64,000 nucleotides of DNA from Thomasclavelia sp. (lineage in GTDB: Bacteria > Bacillota_I > Bacilli_A > Erysipelotrichales > Coprobacillaceae). The notes below the pieces were generated by a model. The model was not told the DNA's origin and did not search any database. It saw only the letters and a list, made by a program, of their open reading frames with translations. Location: positions 1 through 64,000 of the forward strand of contig JAQVWN010000002.1 of NCBI GenBank assembly GCA_028749475.1. The letters are read 5' to 3'. The position numbers and the translations under genes are program-made. Position 1 is the stretch's first letter. The number at the start of each line of letters is the position of its first letter. This document shows, one piece after another, positions 59,903 to 64,000 of the stretch.

Positions 59903-62355
59903 TGAAAAAGAAATATGATGTAGTCGGAATGAGTTGTGCGGCCTGTCAGGCCGCTGTAAATAAACACGTTAGTAAAGTGGCAGGGGTTAATGAAGTTAAT
60001 GTTAATCTATTAACCAACTCGATGGAATTAGAACTTGATGAAAGTAAAGCTAGCGATGAAGATGTAATTCAGGCTGTAAAAGAAGCGGGATATGAGGCTT
60101 TTATTCCAGGAGAAAAAACTAAAACAAATAATCCAGTTAATGAAACGGATTCATTAAAAAAGAGATTTATCATTTCATTAATATTTTTACTTATTTTAAT
60201 GTATTTTTCCATGGGACATATGGTTGGTTTACCGATGCCTTCATTTTTAATAGGTGTTAGAAACGCTCCATTAAACGCTTTTATTCAACTATTATTATTG
60301 ATTCCAATAATCTATATTAATAGGAATTATTATATTAAAGGGTTTAAATCATTATACAATTTATCTCCTAATATGGATGCGTTAGTAGCTATTGGCTCAG
60401 CTAGTGCAATGATTTATGGAATAGTTTCTATAATGCTTATGATTTATAGCTTAAGTATTAATGATAATAGTACACTTACTTATTATTCAAAGAATTTATA
60501 TTTTGAATCAGCGGGGATGATTTTGACTTTAATTACTTTAGGTAAATACTTTGAATCTAAATCTAAAGGTAAAACAACTTCGGCTATAAATAGTTTAGTA
60601 AAACTTTCACCAAGCCTTGTAACAATTAAAGCAGATAATAAAAAAAAAGTAATTGATGCTAGTGATGTTAAAGTAGGAGACATTGTAATAATCAAAAGTG
60701 GATCTACTGTTCCAATAGATGGAACAATTATTAAAGGCACTAGTTATTTAAATGAATCAGCTATTACTGGTGAAAGTGTTCCCGTAGAAAAAAAGGTAGG
60801 CGACACTGTAACTAGTGGAACTACTAACACTAATGGTTATTTAGAAATAGAAGCCAACAATGTTGGTAAAGATACAACAATTAATCAAATTATTAGATTA
60901 GTAGAAGAAGCTAGTAGTTCAAAAGCGCCAATAGCTAAAGTAGCCGATAAAGTGGCAGGAGTATTTGTCCCAGTAGTAATTGGCCTTAGTATTATTACTT
61001 TTATTATATGGATGGTTATAGGTAAAGAACTATCATTTTCTCTAGACATGGCTATCTCTGTTTTAGTAATCTCATGTCCATGTGCCTTAGGACTAGCAAC
61101 TCCGGTAGCAATCATGGTTGGAACTGGTCAAGGAGCTAAAAATGGAATTTTGATCAGAAGTTCTGAAGTATTAGAAACACTTGAATCAATAGATGTTGCA
61201 GTTTTGGATAAAACTGGAACTATTACAACTGGGAAACCAGTTGTATGTGATTATCAAACTAAAATTGATTTAAATTCATTCCTTGAAATTATTACTGGTA
61301 TTGAAAGTGGAAGTGAACATCCTCTAGGTAAAGCAATTATGGAGAGTGACTTAGTTAAGAATATTACTCCCTTAACATTTACTAAGTATGAAACAGTTTT
61401 TGGTAGAGGGATTAAGGCTTATTATGAAAATGATGTTTACTATGCAGGTAATCTTCAAATGATGTTAGAAGCTGGTATCAACAATATCTATGAAAAGGAA
61501 TTAGATAGTTTATCTAAAGAAGGAAAAACAACTTTATTATTTGCTAAAAACAAGGAAATGATTGGTTTTGTCAGTCTTTTAGATAAACCTAAGGATACTT
61601 CTTTTAAAGCGATTGAATTAATTAAGGAACTTGGAATCAAAGTTGTAATGCTAACAGGTGATAATAAAGTTGTAGCTAAGGCGTTTAAAAAAGATTTAAA
61701 CTTAGATGAGGCTTATGGTGAGGTCCTTCCTAAACAAAAAGCTAGTAAAATAGAAGAACTTCAAAACTCTGGCCATAAAGTATTAATGGTGGGAGATGGG
61801 GTGAATGATTCTATTGCTCTTGCAACGGCTAATGTTGGTATTACTATCAAAAAAGGATCCGATGTTGCCATTGAAAACTCAGATATCATTTTAATGAAAA
61901 ATGATTTATTAGATGTTTATAATGCTATTAGACTTTCTAAACAAACGATGAGAAATATTAAAGAAAATTTATTTTGGGCTTTCTTTTATAATGCAATATG
62001 CATTCCTTTAGCTGCCGGAGCTTTATATATCCCTTTTGGAATAAAACTCTCACCAATGATTGGAGCAGCAGCTATGAGTTTAAGTTCAGTATGCGTTGTA
62101 TCTAATGCTTTAAGATTAAAGAGATTTAAAGTAGTAAAAAAGGAGAATGATTATATGAAGACAGTATTAAATATTGAAGGTATGATGTGCGAAAACTGTG
62201 TAAGACACGTTAATAAGGCTTTAAGTGAATTAGATGGTGTTATAAGTGTAGAAGTATCTTTAAAAGATAATAATGCAGTAGTAACTACTGATAAAGATAT
62301 TCCATTAGATGTGTATTCTAATGCTTTAAATGAAGCAGGCTATAAACTTAAATAG
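59902..62355 (+). CDS. copA: copper-exporting P1B-type ATPase with an extra C-terminal HMA domain
   Basis: Pumps Cu(I) out of the cell. The 817-residue protein has an N-terminal HMA domain with CAAC (C12, C15) and eight membrane helices. The ion site CPC is at 392-394, the phosphorylation motif DKTGT has D436, HP lies in the N-domain (SEHPLGKA), and the hinge GDGVND is at 631-636. After the last helix pair and SNALRLKRFK, where most CopA proteins end, a short linker leads to a second HMA domain with CENC (C763, C766). This region looks like a CopZ chaperone joined to the pump. The codons at 62140-62157 include AAGGAG and ATG 62155, able to start a separate 66-residue product. Confidence 0.93.
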   Translation: MKKKYDVVGMSCAACQAAVNKHVSKVAGVNEVNVNLLTNSMELELDESKASDEDVIQAVKEAGYEAFIPGEKTKTNNPVNETDSLKKRFIISLIFLLILMYFSMGHMVGLPMPSFLIGVRNAPLNAFIQLLLLIPIIYINRNYYIKGFKSLYNLSPNMDALVAIGSASAMIYGIVSIMLMIYSLSINDNSTLTYYSKNLYFESAGMILTLITLGKYFESKSKGKTTSAINSLVKLSPSLVTIKADNKKKVIDASDVKVGDIVIIKSGSTVPIDGTIIKGTSYLNESAITGESVPVEKKVGDTVTSGTTNTNGYLEIEANNVGKDTTINQIIRLVEEASSSKAPIAKVADKVAGVFVPVVIGLSIITFIIWMVIGKELSFSLDMAISVLVISCPCALGLATPVAIMVGTGQGAKNGILIRSSEVLETLESIDVAVLDKTGTITTGKPVVCDYQTKIDLNSFLEIITGIESGSEHPLGKAIMESDLVKNITPLTFTKYETVFGRGIKAYYENDVYYAGNLQMMLEAGINNIYEKELDSLSKEGKTTLLFAKNKEMIGFVSLLDKPKDTSFKAIELIKELGIKVVMLTGDNKVVAKAFKKDLNLDEAYGEVLPKQKASKIEELQNSGHKVLMVGDGVNDSIALATANVGITIKKGSDVAIENSDIILMKNDLLDVYNAIRLSKQTMRNIKENLFWAFFYNAICIPLAAGALYIPFGIKLSPMIGAAAMSLSSVCVVSNALRLKRFKVVKKENDYMKTVLNIEGMMCENCVRHVNKALSELDGVISVEVSLKDNNAVVTTDKDIPLDVYSNALNEAGYKLK
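62155..62355 (+). CDS. possible internally initiated CopZ-like copper chaperone (in frame within copA)
   Basis: ATG 62155 is in frame with copA and has AAGGAG (62140-62145) 9 bases upstream, as good as most true starts here. The 66-residue product is a complete HMA domain with GMMCENCVRHV and GYKL ending, the size of CopZ (about 68 residues). If used, one mRNA would give both the fused pump and a free chaperone. Alternatively, the site is a remnant of a copZ gene that fused with copA. Production has not been shown. Confidence 0.45.
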   Translation: MKTVLNIEGMMCENCVRHVNKALSELDGVISVEVSLKDNNAVVTTDKDIPLDVYSNALNEAGYKLK

Positions 62356-62386
62356 ATGCTTTATAATTATAGTTAAAAAGCATATA

Positions 62387-62416
62387 ATATCCCTATAAAT
62401 AAATTTATGGGGGTAT
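62387..62416 (+). promoter_or_regulatory. hairpin covering the ribosome site of the next gene
   Basis: ATATCCCTATAAAT and ATTTATGGGGGTAT pair over 14 positions (two G-U pairs) with a very short loop, followed by TTTTT and then the ATG. It could terminate copA transcripts or hide the GGGGG ribosome site. A TATAAT lies at 62383-62388. Confidence 0.45.
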
Positions 62417-62420
62417 TTTT

Positions 62421-63725
62421 ATGCAAAGTTTAATAGCTAAATTAATAATATATGCAGATATGGATGAAAGTAGTATTTTAATTCAATTAAGTAAATTAGT
62501 TGATGATACTACAAGGGATAAACATATTGTAATAAAAGATATTTATACACAAATAAAAAGATTATTAGAGGTTTCTACTAAGTATGCTTTTGATGGTAAT
62601 TTATGGCAAAACTATCTAACTTATGTCTTAATCACAACTGAAAATCCATTTAGCATCACTTGTGAAAAACAAGGAGCTAGTGATGGTAGTGTAAATCATT
62701 TTGCCTTAAATGATTTTGCAATCTTCCAACAATTATTTCATTATGATTTTAAAGAAGTGGAAACTAGACTAGGAATTGATTGCTTTAGTACAATCACTAA
62801 TTATAAAGCTCTTTCTAAACCAGAACTTATGTATAATAAAAATGTTTCAAGCAAAGTAAAAGAATTATCTATTAAACTAAATAATACAAAAGATCCTCAA
62901 GAATTTTTTGATTTAGTTACAAACTTCTATAAAGAATATGGAGTAGGAATGTTTGGTTTAAACAAAGCCTTTAGAATAGCTACAAGTGGAGAGAATAGTG
63001 TTGAACTTAAAGCTATTAATAATATGGACGAAGTAAGATTAGATGATTTAGTTGGTTATGAACTTCAAAAGAAGAAACTTATTGATAATACTGAAGCCTT
63101 TGTAGAAGGAAGAAAATCTAATAATGCTTTATTATATGGTGATAGTGGTACTGGTAAATCAACTTCTATCAAAGCAATTGTCAATGAATATTATCCTCAA
63201 GGGCTTAGAATGATAGAAATATATAAACATCAATTTAAGGATTTGAGTAATATTATCGCCAAGATAAAAAATCGTAATTATCGATTTATTATTTATATGG
63301 ATGACTTATCATTTGAAGAATTTGAAATTGAATATAAATTTTTAAAAGCTGTAATTGAAGGTGGGGTTGAAACTAAACCTGAAAATATCCTTATTTATGC
63401 AACAAGTAATAGAAGACATTTAATCAAAGAAACTTGGAATGATCGAGATGATATGAAGACAGGTGCTGGATTACATCAATCAGATACTATGGAAGAAAAA
63501 CTTTCTTTAGTAAATAGATTTGGATGTAAAATTAATTACTCTAAACCTTCTCGTAAGGAATACAATAATATCGTTGTTGAACTTGCTAAAGCTCAACATT
63601 TAAAAGCTAGTGAAGAGACTTTAATTGCTGAAGCCAATAAATGGGAAATTGCTCATGGTGGTATTTCTGGTCGTACAGCTCAACAATTTATCAACTATAT
63701 GGCAGGAATAGAAGAAAATGACTAA
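62421..63725 (+). CDS. DUF815-family AAA+ ATPase
   Basis: A 434-residue protein of the DUF815 ATPase family, widespread and without established function. N-terminal helices (about 1-195) are followed by an AAA+ module. Walker A is GDSGTGKST near residue 240, and Walker B is FIIYMDDLSFEEFE near 290. Then come AVIEGGVETKPENILIYATSN with a sensor 1 Asn and the arginine pair SNRRHLIKETW. The C-terminal lid has AHGGISGRTAQQF. GGGGG, within a hairpin, serves as ribosome site. Its last eight bases overlap the following membrane protein gene. Confidence 0.85.
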   Translation: MQSLIAKLIIYADMDESSILIQLSKLVDDTTRDKHIVIKDIYTQIKRLLEVSTKYAFDGNLWQNYLTYVLITTENPFSITCEKQGASDGSVNHFALNDFAIFQQLFHYDFKEVETRLGIDCFSTITNYKALSKPELMYNKNVSSKVKELSIKLNNTKDPQEFFDLVTNFYKEYGVGMFGLNKAFRIATSGENSVELKAINNMDEVRLDDLVGYELQKKKLIDNTEAFVEGRKSNNALLYGDSGTGKSTSIKAIVNEYYPQGLRMIEIYKHQFKDLSNIIAKIKNRNYRFIIYMDDLSFEEFEIEYKFLKAVIEGGVETKPENILIYATSNRRHLIKETWNDRDDMKTGAGLHQSDTMEEKLSLVNRFGCKINYSKPSRKEYNNIVVELAKAQHLKASEETLIAEANKWEIAHGGISGRTAQQFINYMAGIEEND

Positions 63726-64000
63726 AAACACCAAAAGAATTAGATTAATTCTTCTATTAATTACGGTATCTTTAACAATTGCCACAGTTATTAGATTTTT
63801 CTTTGTTACAACAGACAAACAAAAAACTCAAATGATATTTTCATGCTTACAATATGTTGCCATGTTAATAGTAATTGCTCTACCACATATATTTAAGAAG
63901 AGATTTAATTTAGAAATCCCAACGGCAATATATTTAGCTGTTGCTTGTTTCTCTTTTAGTGAATTAGTTTTAGGTGATGGCTTAAATTTTTATGGAAAAT
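63718..64000 (+). CDS. integral membrane protein, 3' end outside the window
   Basis: Starts at ATG 63718, overlapping the DUF815 gene by eight bases, with AGGA about 10 bases upstream. The visible 94 residues contain three hydrophobic helices: LILLLITVSLTIATVIRFFF, IFSCLQYVAMLIVIALPHIF, and AIYLAVACFSFSELVLG, ending GDGLNFYGK at the window edge. The short polar loops and the LGDGLNFY motif resemble YjdF/DUF2238-like membrane proteins, but the identification is weak. It is probably co-transcribed with the ATPase gene. Confidence 0.7.
   Translation, partial: MTKNTKRIRLILLLITVSLTIATVIRFFFVTTDKQKTQMIFSCLQYVAMLIVIALPHIFKKRFNLEIPTAIYLAVACFSFSELVLGDGLNFYGK

Noticed and set aside
62356-62382. Inverted repeat ATGCTTT ... 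AAAGCAT after copA
   Set aside because: Could be a hairpin, but the loop is long and there is no T-run, so it is not called as a terminator or operator.
62387-62416. Second CsoR operator upstream of the DUF815 gene
   Set aside because: The GGGGGTAT half is shared with the csoR operator, but the arms are much too far apart for a CsoR site; hairpin interpretation fits better.

Overview
The window is AT-rich, densely packed and strongly co-oriented: almost every gene is on the + strand, with only three small - strand blocks (17044-19115, 20546-21115, 56608-57192). Gene content points to a low-GC Gram-positive (Bacillota). Supporting signs are GatCAB, the pcrA-ligA-camS-gatCAB order, the ftsW-ylbF-rsmD-coaD order, a PyrK/PyrD class 1B pair, lipoproteins and many surface proteins with ChW (clostridial hydrophobic W) repeats. 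I infer a relative of the Erysipelotrichia, but no rRNA or other decisive marker is present. Ribosome binding sites are strong (AGGAGG-like), many genes overlap by ATGA or TAATG, and many promoters carry an extended -10 (TGnTATAAT) with a weak -35.

Layout. 1-5343: aromatic amino acid operon (DAHP synthase end, aroB, aroA, aroC, pheA, aroK). 5458-9721: GNAT acetyltransferase, sbcD, sbcC. 9770-12130: EamA transporter and an archaeal/eukaryal-type proS. 12260-15136: an ECF sigma factor whose gene appears to run, through a +1 frameshift, into a membrane helix plus Ig-like extracellular region, followed by an LRR surface protein. 15224-17033: V4R sensor plus diguanylate cyclase. 17044-19115 (-): cytidylate-kinase-like protein, MATE exporter and an unlisted 40-residue membrane microprotein. 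19210-24259: alpha-amylase-family enzyme, def, then a UPF0223/ftsW/ylbF/rsmD/coaD cluster and a 63-residue membrane peptide. 24324-27257: pyrC-pyrK-pyrD. 27402-35945: pcrA, ligA, camS, gatC, gatA, gatB. 35993-41508: membrane proteins, an RNA methyltransferase, a His-tailed EamA transporter, a helical-repeat protein and an RpiB-like isomerase.

41644-50603 is the most distinctive block. It is an apparently unbroken operon of six exported or membrane proteins: a ChW-repeat transglutaminase-like protein, an MBOAT O-acyltransferase with its AlgX/AlgJ-like partner, two lipoproteins, and a ChW-repeat L,D-transpeptidase. Together they look like a cell-envelope decoration and cross-linking system. The ChW regions are built from higher-order triads (four in one protein, three in the other).

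50703-52467 holds a GNAT enzyme, a J-domain-like protein broken at a nine-A tract, and a HIRAN-domain protein. 52537-55563 is an MscS channel with two Cache-like extracellular domains. 55693-58689 has a PHP phosphoesterase and a divergent TetR/radical SAM pair with palindromes in the shared promoter region. 58777-62355 is metal homeostasis: a ZIP transporter, then csoR-copA with a CsoR-like operator. CopA carries a C-terminal HMA domain that still has its own ribosome binding site and ATG, as though copZ had fused to copA. The window ends with a DUF815 ATPase and a truncated membrane protein. I saw no rRNA, tRNA, CRISPR array, insertion sequence or prophage, and no gene-free stretch longer than 300 bases.
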